This document shows positions 1 through 10,900 of a stretch of DNA of 64,000 nucleotides, in pieces. Made by a program: the position numbers and the translations under genes. The notes under the pieces are model-generated. The model ran no database searches, had not been told where the DNA came from, and was given only the letters and a program-made list of their open reading frames with translations. The first letter of the stretch is position 1; the number at the start of each line of letters is the position of its first letter. Source of the DNA: Prosopocoilus inquinatus (taxonomy: Eukaryota; Arthropoda; Insecta; Coleoptera; Lucanidae); contig CM069872.1 of assembly GCA_036172665.1 (NCBI GenBank), positions 54,236,101-54,300,100 on the forward strand, written 5' to 3'.

Positions 1-479
1 AGGCCACAAAACCGAATCTTGCGGCACACCCACTTTAATAAGCCGGAAACTATTGATTCACATTTTTGTTTTATTATGTTTCTTACAAGGTCCTTTAAGA
101 TTAAATTATATCGAGTGTTTTGAATTTGGGTTTGGTTTTGAAAAGTGTTATCAAAAAAAAAAAACCTAGATAACTTTTGTTTGACCTGTTAGGTCACTCT
201 AAAATGTTAAGAGACGATAAAATAATTTGCTACGCAGCAATTTCGGACTTTCATTAATTATTATCTTATGTATTAGATTCGAGCCCGTGTTAGTACGGTC
301 CTGTTTCGTCCTTGCCCACCGCGCGCGACATTCCACGATTACCTAATGCTTCACTTTTTTTTTTATTTAAGTACGCTCCTGTAATTCCGCGTTACTCGTG
401 AACACGAAGGTGATTTAGAACTTTCGCTTTCCTTTCGGCCGACGACGAAGATGTAGAAATTTCAGTAGAAATCACATCC
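1..479. other. Gene-free left edge
   Basis: I see no gene, RNA or structured repeat here. The sequence is AT-rich with short homopolymers. It ends where the CCATGGACTTT-type repeats begin. Confidence 0.4.
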
Positions 480-504
480 ATGGACTTTACCATAGACTTC
501 ATAA

Positions 505-990
505 AATTCATGGACTGTACAAAAACACAAGCTTCAAAAAATCTATGGACTTTATGCTTCGTAAAATTCGTCCGTACTAATGGAACCAAGGACTTGACGA
601 ATATAGATCAGAGGCAACGCTTCAACTTGAACGTTTTCGTTATCAAACGTCTCTCCCCGTTGTATTCCATGGACTTTACAAAAACCCAGGCTTCAAGAAA
701 TCTACTATGGACTTTACGCTTCTTATAATTCGTCCCGACGGATGAAACCAAGGACTTGAGGAATATAGATCGGAGGAAACGCTTTAACTTGAACGTTTTT
801 GTTATCAAACATCTCTCCCCGTTGTATTCCATGGACTTTACAAAAACCCAGGCTTCAAAAAATCAACTATGGACTTTACGCTCCTTAAAATTCGTCCCGA
901 CGGATGAAACCAAGGACTTGAGCAACATAGATCGGAGGACACGCTTTTAACTTGAGCGAATGTTTTCGTTATCGAATGTCTCTCCCCCGT
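505..990. repeat. Tandem repeat, period about 160 bp
   Basis: About three diverged units start at ATGGACTGTACAAAAAC (near 510) and ATGGACTTTACAAAAAC (669 and 831), giving periods of about 159 and 162 bp. Each unit carries ATGGACTTTACGCT, a CGGATGAAACCAAGGACTT segment and a GAACGTTTT-GTTATCAAAC segment. Short open frames on both strands follow the repeat and have no family resemblance, so they are not called as genes. Confidence 0.75.
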
Positions 991-1333
991 AGTGTTTTTC
1001 TGCGGCGATCGTGTGCAGCGGACTTTATTAAATCGAGCGCCTCGTGGAAAATTTATGTTCACGTAATGTCTAAACATACGATTGTAATTCGCCCGAGGGA
1101 CCTTGGCCGAGTTACTGTTTCTGCTCCAACCTGTTTCCTAGTCAGCTGATTTACATAAATAAGCGCGGGAATGCAGAGGTTTCGCGTTTTGTGTACTCAT
1201 CGCCGCACTCTTTCTGCGAAGAGAACGCATTCATTGAACGCGGTTTCGATTCGAATGACAATTGCAAGGACGCATTAGTTTTATGACAGTTCAGAAAGTG
1301 GGTTGGTGGGAGTGAAGAAAGCAGAAAAAAAAA

Positions 1334-1525
1334 TAGTAGATAGTTACAGTTTCCTGTAATTTTTCATTCTCCAAAATGGCACTGTTTAAATATGCCTTTA
1401 CAGATTTTACAAGTCAAATTTGCAAGCTTTCAAATTTTTTTGTGAAGTCGTACTTAAACGGTATTATTTCGGAGAAAGAAAAATTACAGGACACTGTAAC
1501 GCCTATAATTTTTTGCTTGCTTTGC
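1334..1525. mobile_element. MITE, 'ACAGTTTCCTGTAATT' family, copy 1
   Basis: The element opens with AATAGTAGATAGTTACAG followed by TTTCCTGTAATT (palindrome at 1342-1361). It closes with the inverted form AATTACAGGACACTGTAAC near 1483-1500. The inside has no coding capacity. Similar elements lie at about 2.82-3.01 kb, 51.01-51.22 kb and 51.88-52.26 kb, with half copies at about 15.76-15.91 and 59.40-59.53 kb. The superfamily is not identified. Confidence 0.6.
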
Positions 1526-2089
1526 TGGCCCTAGTTCGAGGTAACCAACCCACAAGAAGGAGAGAGGAAGCGCGCGATTACATAATCGGTCCTTTAATAA
1601 ACAAGCGCATGTCAACTGTTTAATTTGACGGCGCTGAATTGTCTCGTAAATTACTTTGGCTTGATGGAACGCGCGCATTCTAATCCGGGGGGACTAACTC
1701 AATAATACATTTTAAATTTTCTTCATTTTTTTGCCAGTCACGTTCGCCTCCTTATCAATTCCGTTTTAAGATGCAGTTTATTTTTACCTTTTTTTTTTTT
1801 GTTTACGCGCCTGCGATAGGTGTGTTTTATTGGCCAGATACGCGTTATCTCTCAGATTGTTCGCAAATTGCATAGTCTGTCCAAATCTGTTAAGATGTAA
1901 TCCGCCTTGACGGACGAATACCTTTTTTTTGGAGATCTAAATTTTGCAAATCGAGCAGGACCGGATTCGCACAGAAAGAAGAATATAAAAGAGTCGAGAG
2001 TAATTTAGAAACTATTCGTCGGCTTCAATAAAATCATAGACTTGGCAAAATTTACGAATTTTACAGAAAGGACTGACTATATGAAACCT

Positions 2090-2290
2090 ATGGACCCATT
2101 TACCAAAGCGGCTGCCGAGAGACTATATGAAATTGATGGACTTTACAAAACGGTAGACTATACGAAATCCATGGACTTTCCCGAAGCGATGGCCTATACG
2201 AAATCCATGGACTTTCCCTAAGCGATGACCTATATGAAATCCATGGCCTTTCCCAATGCGATGGCCTATATAAAATCCATTCTCACCTGG
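2090..2290. repeat. 36-bp minisatellite with CCATGGACTTT core
   Basis: Units built on GAAATCCATGGACTTTCCC recur with CCATGG at 2169, 2205 and 2241, an exact 36-bp step, with degenerate units on either side. The same word continues irregularly to about 3.45 kb (near 2460, 2495, 2580, 3075, 3350 and 3435). Confidence 0.75.
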
Positions 2291-2816
2291 TCTTTAATTT
2301 AGCAACACCCTGATTAAATTCTTTCTCATTCTCTTACTCATGAAATTCGCATAAATCTGTATCGTTTATTTTAATCACGGCTTTAGTTAGAGACGACTTT
2401 AATCATGAGATGAGAATACGGCCCAGGGTCTTTACCAAAGCGGTAGACTATATGAAGACCATGGACTTCACACCACAGCGATGGACTCTGTGAAACCATG
2501 GACTTTGTCAAAGTGCGAGACTACATGAAATCCACGGACTTTACCAAACTTCGGACTCTATCAACAAAAGACTATTAAATCCATGGACTTTACTAAAACG
2601 AGTTTTTTCTGACCGTGCCACATGTTCTAGTTTTGTAGCACAGGCTCTTTGTTTTTACTTCTTGTGATTTTTTGTTTTTTGGAGCGTCGCCATCTCAAAC
2701 GGGCTGTATGAATGTATGGACTTCGAAATTATAGATTTAATGAAGTCCAAGGACTTTAAAACCATAGACCGCCTAAAATTAATTTTTTGGAAGTGTAAGA
2801 CTACGGCTCAAAGCAA

Positions 2817-3015
2817 AAAATAGTAGACAATTACAGTTTTCTGTAATTGTTGTTTGTCCAAAACGGTACTTTTAATTATGACCTCATAGGTTTTGCAATA
2901 GTTTTACGCTTTTCAAGTCTGAAAACTTTCAGGTGTTATCTTTGGAGTTCTATTTAAGCAGTAACATTACGAACAGAAACAATTACAGGAAACCTGTAAT
3001 TATCTGATATTTTTT
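2817..3015. mobile_element. MITE, 'ACAGTTTCCTGTAATT' family, copy 2
   Basis: The left end reads AAAAAATAGTAGACAATTACAG with the palindrome at 2829-2848. The right end carries AATTACAGGAAACCTGTAAT at 2981-3000. It is about 190 bp and noncoding. It differs from copy 1 inside, so it is an old family rather than a recent tandem copy. Confidence 0.6.
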
Positions 3016-3459
3016 TACACACAGGATTAACTTAACGGTAAACTTTACTGAATCTAAAACACGCGCTGTATTAAGTCCATGGACTTTGAAACTATAGATG
3101 GCTCGGAGAAGAAAAAGCAAAATGTCGTTGTAGCTCGCTCAATCACCACTGAAGTCGCAGAGTTGCCAACCTCTCAACGTTTAAAAACTATCAATGTGAT
3201 CGACTTTCCATAGAAGCAGCAGCAAAACGTAAAAGTAGTAAAGCGTTACATTCAAAGAAAGCAATGAAGATTCATTGGTCATATTAAAGCAATCGACTTC
3301 GCAAAACTTGTGGACCGCTGTCAAAACGATGGGCTTTATGAAATCCATGGACTTACCAAATCATAGACCTCGTCAACTTATAGATTTAGTAAAATCCTCG
3401 CACTTTAAAATCAGACTGTACTATAAATAAAAATCATGGACTTTAATGTTATAGACTCG

Positions 3460-5095
3460 CGGATTTTAAAATTGTATGTAAGTAGAAAGATCTAGATGTT
3501 CTAATGTCGCGTGCACTGCTGCCAACGCTGACTGTTTGAGGAACTTTGTGATCCATTCGGGTTTAGAGAAATAAAACATCGAAAATTGAATCGACTTTTC
3601 AGCGCGCAAGTTTTTTTGTTGCTCTCGAAGGAAAAAAAAAACAGATGAATAGTTTTCGCTCCTGTTTTCGTTAACAAAGTCCACGTCACCGCCGCCATTA
3701 TTCAATTTAGCTCGTTTTCGCCTTCGTAATTAATTTGTTTGCGCGATTCATTTCGCATCTGGCCTGTGACGAGACGAGGTAGTCCCCATGCGTGTACACT
3801 GCCCGCCATAAGTCGTGAGAAACGAACTTGTTTTCGTTACCGCAACTGGTTTGAAGCTGTCAAAACGAGCGGTTGTGTGGAAACATAGAGGGCGCACCTC
3901 CTGAGATCTATTCAGAAAAAAAAAAACGAGCTCTCATGGAAGACTTTTGACCGTCGGTCGGTCGTTGTATGAACGGTGATGTATTCGCACATGTTTCCAA
4001 TTAATCAGAGATGATGACGAGTCGACGCTGTGGCTTTGGCTAATTATGACCGACGCGAAGTTAGCAATTGATTTCCGGCAGAGAATCATTCGTTACGTTC
4101 GTGTTCCACGTGAATCATTTTGTCAATTAACATTTCGCAGAAGTTGAAGAAACAATAGTATGTTAGTTCAACTTCTTAGCAGTAATTAAGAGGAAAAAAA
4201 TGAAACGTCGATGGATGATTGTGATTGACGTTTTTTTTAAGGCCGGTTTCCCACCGCATTCTCTTTGTACCATCACATCATTTCCCTGTCTTCAAGACCA
4301 TCGTCAATGAAACTGACCAATTAATCGCTCGTTTAAATAATGAAGTCGTGGTGATTGGTGATGCAGAGCACGTCGAGGTTCTCCTCTTCTTCCTTGGAAC
4401 GTGCTCCACCGAAGACGATCGATCGACGCGTTGACGTCGTCGTTGTCGTTGTCGTTAACTAACAATAATAACAACAACAACTAAAGAATCTGCATTTACG
4501 CAATCGAATCGAGCAGCAGGAAAATGCATGCGCAACCGTGCGAAAATCCAAGGCCTTGCAGGACCGGACACGTGACGTCTTCACGTGCAATACTTGCCTG
4601 CGCAACTCATGACACTGATACATGCGATATTACCGACCGACGGTGTGACCTATTATGAAAAGTAAACAAGCACTTCGAGTGTTTTCGCATTTTATTGACT
4701 GATTGCTGGAACAAATAAAATTCACTTTCTTTTTATTACAAACAATATTGATTTGATGACACCATTTGATCGATTGATCTACGGGAGTAAAGAACCCGTT
4801 CGAAATTACTGCGCACAAATAAATAGTGCCAATTGATTTGTTGCTAATGAAAAAAGAAAAGAAACGAAAAGCAAAAACAAAGCGAAACAAAAGACAGATA
4901 GAAAGAGGAATCATCCGGAAATGTTCTATCGTAATCGAGGCTAAAATAATTTGCCATTATCGCGGGCGATATGATAACGCTGTGAAACAAAGGAATTCCT
5001 GCGCGACGCGATTGCACCGACCTCTTCCAATAAAAAAAATTCTTCTGCCTCAAAATTAAAAATTTTGACAAGACAACGAAATGCAGACGACGAAT
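3460..5095. other. Gene-free stretch
   Basis: No gene could be supported. The short open frames here (for example on + at 4225-4434) lack recognisable domains and plausible splice partners. Local simple sequence such as the (GTCGTT)n-like run near 4435-4455 is visible. Function unknown. Confidence 0.35.
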
Positions 5096-5159
5096 AGCTC
5101 TACTTTTCCTTTTCTCTTAACATATTTGCAGTACAACAACAAAAAAACATCAGCGAAAT

Positions 5160-5990
5160 TAGGCTGCTTTCAGGCGGACATGACGAGAGATGACGCTCTG
5201 TTTGTTCTTCGCGTCCGCCAATAGATGGTGCTCTGGTACACGAAATTAGGCTACGTTCAGCTAAAGGCGGCGATTGCTGCGTGGCGAAGGATGGTCGCGA
5301 CAAGAAACGATCGATCGCTAAAATCTGAAGCTCAAGGCGGCTTCGACCTTCAGGCGGACACGACGAGAGATGACGTTCTATTTGTTCTTCGCGTCCGCCA
5401 ATAGACGGTGCTCTAGCACACGAAATTAGGCTACGTTCAGACAAAGACGGCGATTGCTGCGTGGAGGAGGATGCTCGCGACAAGAAACGATCGATCGCTG
5501 AAATCTCAAGCTCAAGGAGGCTTCGACCTTCAGGCGGACACGACGAGAGATGACGTTCTGTTTGTTCTTCGCGTCCGCCAATAGACGGTGCTCTAGCACA
5601 CGAAATTAGGCTACGTTCAGACAAAGACGGCGATTGCTGCGTGGAGGAGGATGCTCGCGACAAGAAACGATCGATCGCTAAAATCTCAAGCTCAAGGAGG
5701 CTTCGACCTTCAGGCGGACACGACGAGAGATGACGTTCTATTTGTTCTTCGCGTCCGCCAATAGACGGTGCTCTAGCACACGAAATTAGGCTACGTTCAG
5801 ACAAAGACGGCGATTGCTGCGTGGAGGAGGATGCTCGCGACAAGAAACGATCGATCGCTGAAATCTCAAGCTCAAGGAGGCTTCGACCTTCAGGCGGACA
5901 CGACGAGAGATGACGTTCTGATTGTTCTTCGCGTCCACCAATAGATGGTGCTCTGGTATACGAAATTAGAAGAAGCGATCGATCGCTAAA
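5160..5990. repeat. 180-bp satellite, about 4.6 copies
   Basis: CTTCGACCTTCAGGCGG recurs at 5341, 5521, 5701 and 5881, an exact 180-bp period, with partial units at both ends. Unit-to-unit identity is high, so the expansion is recent or homogenised. Because 180 is a multiple of 3, one minus-strand frame stays open through the array (5100-5843) as a 60-residue repeat; I regard that as a by-product of the period. Confidence 0.92.
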
Positions 5991-7906
5991 ATGTCAAGCT
6001 GTCAATTTGTATTCACCAATAGATGGTGCTTCAGTTCCTGTTTTGTTTCAAGAAATAATCACAAGAGAAAAAACTTTTTAAGTTTAAAATTATGATGAAA
6101 ATCAAAAAACAAATTAGTTTAATTTACCTTTAATTTTAAATTGAAATTTAACAAGCGTTGGAAAATAATTAAATACATAATAATAATAATAATAATAATA
6201 AAACTTGCTGGCTCCATCTGTCGGACAATTATTTTTCATTTTACATCTGTATATCGGTATCACTGATTTCACTTTTGTTTTTAGAACTATTGGACGCCCC
6301 AGCGCCATCTGTCAAACTACGTCTAGATTTCTTTGGATATCCCGTTAGTCTTTAGTTCTTCAGTAATTTTTATCGATTGTTTTTATTTAATTTAAATTTT
6401 GAAAAACATTCGCCGAATTTAAATAAATAACGTAATAATAATAATAATGACAAAACGCGTCGAACCTGTTAGTGCCATTTGTCGGATCAGCTGGCGCCAT
6501 CTGTTGGAACAAGACGCATCCGCCTGCCTCTCAATTTATTCTGAAAATTCGTTTGTTTCGAGTTTTTTTTATTTAATTTTGATGAATTTTTAATTTGATA
6601 ACATTTTTTTTAACAATAATAATAATACGGTAAAAATTAAAAAGAAAAGAAATCAAACCTGCTGGCGCCATCTGTTTAATCACGACATTAATTATCTTTT
6701 AAATTCTTTCTCGAATTTCGATCGTTTAATTCTTTGTTAGAACTTAAATCGGACGAACCAGCGCCATCTGTCGAATTACATCGAAGTTCCTATTTTTTCT
6801 TCGATTTTGCCACCTTTGCTGTTTTGTTTCTTACTTCACGACTGAATTTTTAATTTGGTAACTTTTTTTGAACGAGAAAATAACTGCCACCTACCCCTTC
6901 CCCCTGTGCGAATCGCATTTACTGGCGCCCTCTATTTTTACAACAGATAACTAACAAACAACCATTGCTATATACGCTTTTACTACTTTACTAACGCCCA
7001 CGATAAAAAAAAAAACAATTGTTAACAGCCAACTCCAGTCTCCTCTAGGTCAAACGAAACTTCTTCGCGTTCACCAACAGATGGCGCATTTGCTCGGAGA
7101 ATCGTCTAAGAATCCTACCGGTTGGCCTTAAGAAAAAACAGTTGTGTTTAATTTTGGTTATATTCGTTTCGATCAGGCCCTCCAGTCAGCGCCATCTTCA
7201 CTGCTCTTTAAATAATAATTTGTCGGTAGGTTATGCGATTTCAGCCAGGCTCTTTGCAAGTTGACCGACAGGTGGCGTGGATAATCAAGGTCCACGTTCT
7301 CAGTTTTCTTCGCTCTTGCAATTGTTTGTCTGGCGAGTGGCAAACAATTCAGATGTCTTCAGGTGACTTTTACATTGACCGAGAGATGGCGGCGGCGCTT
7401 TGATTTCCCTGGCCACCAAGAGATTTGGGTCAAGCTTTTGTTTTGAAAGTTTTTTTCTCTTAATTTTAATTTGGCGATCCATCTGCAATGTATGCAAACA
7501 AAAAAGGCGATCACAGCACTCTGGACGCCAAATAAAAAAAAAAAGAAAAAGAAAAACAAGACATAATATAAAAGTGTGGGTTAATAAAGTCCATGGTTTT
7601 TGCTGCTCTCCATGGACTTCGACCTATAAAGTTTTGAGTCTAAAATCTATTACGCCCCCTGGGGGGTTGTCAGAAGTGATCAGAGGCGTAGATTTGAAGG
7701 CATTGTCTATCTCCTTAGTTACACACGACCCACTTTAACGTAACCAATCAAAGACGGACCCAAACATTTCAGGAATTTAAAAACGTTACGAGTTATAGTT
7801 CAAGTATTATTGTTTTACACCGCCGACAAGTCGTTATCGGTAGTTGGAGTTCAGCGATTACGCAGTGAACATTATGTGCACAGCATCTTCTACTTTTTGA
7901 TTTGAG
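5991..7906. other. Upstream flank of transporter gene, rich in GCGCCATCT words
   Basis: No gene is seen. The stretch contains an (AAT)n microsatellite (about 6177-6203) and many scattered copies of GCGCCATCT or its complement AGATGGCGC (near 6303, 6491, 6664, 6760, 7080, 7191 and 7381). A CCATGG-centred hairpin is at about 7590-7615. The transporter promoter should lie in the last few hundred bases, but I could not pin a TATA box or initiator. Confidence 0.4.
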
Positions 7907-10900
7907 ATGGGAAAACCGAAAACCGTGAGTAGTCCGATCTTGATCTCCTCGGGACGTTCGGGTTTTTTCCCCGAATCGATCTAAGCTAACTCAACCGCCG
8001 CCGGCGGCCTTCTTGGGGATTAACTGGAACACACATCGTAAATTTCTCTCTCTTTCTCGCACACGCTCTTTCTATGGCTGCAATCAGTTCGCCGATTCGT
8101 CCGATAAGATCGATCGTCCGCGCGCCAATTAAATAATTGGGACAATAAAGGAAAAAGGCGAGCGAGATTAAAATCTCGTGTGTAAAGTAAATCGGCGGTA
8201 TCCTCGAATCGTAAACACGTTCGTTAAATTTAAACGAGGTAGATTTTATTGGCCCGTCTATTTTCGGAACGTCCATGTCTCGGAAGAATGATTCCGATGC
8301 TTATGTATAGAGCCGAGCACTTAAGTTGGTCATTGATTCGTGAACTTTTGCGTCACGCCACTTAAGAGCAGAGTTGCGATTCGATTCTTAATATTATTTT
8401 CTCTCGGAAATCGATGAACCGATTCGAACATCTTAGAAGCAAAGAGCCAGTTATCATTTATTTATTTATTAATTAAGAGATTATTATGTTACTTTGATCT
8501 GATTTGATAAGTCTAGAGACCCCAGACCATTGTGGTTTATATATGTAAAGTCCATGGTTTTTGCTCTTTTTACCACGGATTTTGATGTATAGGAGTCTTT
8601 AAATAAAAACAACGGCTTCTAGGGCGCAAGATTGTAAAGTCCACGGTTTTTGCTTCCGTTACCACGGATTTTGATGTATAGAGTCTTTAAATAAAGACAG
8701 CGGTTTCTAGGGCGCAAGATTGTAAAGTCCATGGTTTTTGCTCCTATTACCATGGACTTTGATCTAATAGAGTTCTAAGTCGTCATTTGTAACTTAAGAT
8801 GAAACCACTAACTTTATTGTAAGTTGCTAAATTAGAGTGAAGGATCTTCATTAAAAAAAAAAACTCAAACAAATAAAACCGACGAAACCTTAAATTGAGA
8901 AATCGCAGAGAATTACGTTGGCAACATTGGCAGCGAGAAATTGATTACGCATTTCTTACGTTATGCAAGACTTATAAAAATCCTTTTTTTTTTTAAGAAA
9001 CTATTTTAACGAAAACATTCCAAATACACCTCCGGCTATTTGGTAAGTGGCCTTGAGATTGTTGACCTTGGAGAATTTGATTTGACCCCTGCTGACGCTA
9101 TTACCTAAATCCTAGTTAGATGAAGAAGTCCTACCAATTTCTAGGAGCCCGAAAAATCCGACCGGAGACGGAGGATCACGAAGTCGCGCGAAAAGTGATT
9201 ACTAATTACCACGTTGGTCTACAGATGGCGTTGTTTCATTTTTATTAAAACATTCTCTTCAAAACGACGCGCTGACGGCGGTTTCATTTCATTATCTCGT
9301 CATCATCAACAACCAATCAGTACATGTGTTGGTCCACAGATGGCGTTGCTCATCATTCATCGTTTTCACCGACAATCCATTTTTTTCTTGTTTTTTTGTT
9401 GACACTTTTTGCAATTTGTTTTTTGTTTAAGAACTGCGAACCCTGTGACAACTAAACAGTCACTGAAACGATGTTTTGAGAGAGTCCTGCGTTGACCTGT
9501 AGATGGCGTCGGTGATCACTAACTTTCACAGTCGCTAAAGGTCTGCGTTCACTTTTTCATCGGGCAAGAGATGGCGTCGTATTTCTCTTTTTTTAAATTA
9601 TTTCTTATTAATTAACTGTAAGTTTCATCATATAATAAACAAAAATAAAAAAGAACAGTCGATAATAGCCCACGCTTGCCTTTGAGTGCTTTTTTCGTCG
9701 AGCAAGAGATGGCGCTGTAATTGTTTTTTAATTTTTTATTAAATTGTTGCAAATGTCATATTTTAAACAAAAGAAAATCAATTCATTACTAATTAGTATC
9801 CGCGTTGGACATTCGGATCACTTATTCGTCAGGCAAGAGATGGCGCTGTAATTACAAAGTTTCCCAAAAAAATTCGTACAAAGCAGCAACTTCTCAATTG
9901 CTTTAATTTTAACGTCTTCTACGTCTCGTCGGGGTTTTGATTAGCGATTGTATTTTTGTTTCTTGCTTTTTTTCTATTATTTATTTTTTCTTTTGTAGAC
10001 TGACAGCGAAGTTGCTTGCGAGGAAGTAGCCAGATTGACCGCCGACCAGCAAGATGGAGACCAGGCAGAAGAGGACGCGGTCTCGTACTGCGACTACCAC
10101 GACATCCCCCCGCCCCCGGACGGCGGTTACGGTTGGGTTATCGTGTTTGCTTCGTTCATGTGTAACATGATCGTGGACGGTATAGCGTACACCTTCGGGG
10201 TGTTCCTGGGGGAGTTCGTGAATTACTACGGCGAGCCGGCGGGGAAGACGGCGTGGGTGGGCTCCCTCCTTTCGGGGATGTACCTAAGTGCGGGTCCGGT
10301 GGTGAGTGCCCTTGCGAACAAGTATGGATGTCGCGCTGTCTGTGTGGCGGGTGGTTTGATTTCCACCGCGGCTTTCGTCCTATCCACATTCAGCCCCACC
10401 GTGAACATCCTCATGTTGACCTACGGCGTAATGGGGGGGATAGGGTTCGGCCTGATCTATCTTCCGGCGGTCGTCTGCGTCGGGTACTATTTCGAAACCA
10501 AGCGTTCTTTGGCGACGGGCATCGCCGTGTGCGGCTCCGGCGTGGGGACTTTCGCTTTCGCCCCCTTGGCCACCGCCCTCCTAGAAATGTACGACTGGAA
10601 GGGGGCGAACCTGATCCTCGCGGGTTTGATTTTAAACTGCGTGGCGTTCGGTGCGCTAATGCGACCCTTGGAGTACCCCAAGGAATCCAGTGTCAAACCC
10701 TTGCTGCAAAGGATGGCGGAGGAGAGGCGCATACAAATGGAAAGGGGCAGCATCGGAGGTTCGTACTTCATGGTGCAGCTACCGGACGGTACCATGGAGA
10801 AGAGGCAGAAGCAACCGCTGAATATAGATCCGGGGGTTCACTCCAGTTTCAACCTGGACCAGCTCGCGCCCGGTACACCCATCACACCCATACCGACCGT

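Noticed and set aside
5100..5843. 247-codon open frame on the minus strand
   Set aside because: It lies in a 180-bp satellite whose period is a multiple of 3; the protein is only the repeat translated, without a known domain.
7986..8276. 96-codon minus-strand frame in intron 1 of the transporter
   Set aside because: No domain, no repeat of the pattern elsewhere, unremarkable composition; chance open frame likely.
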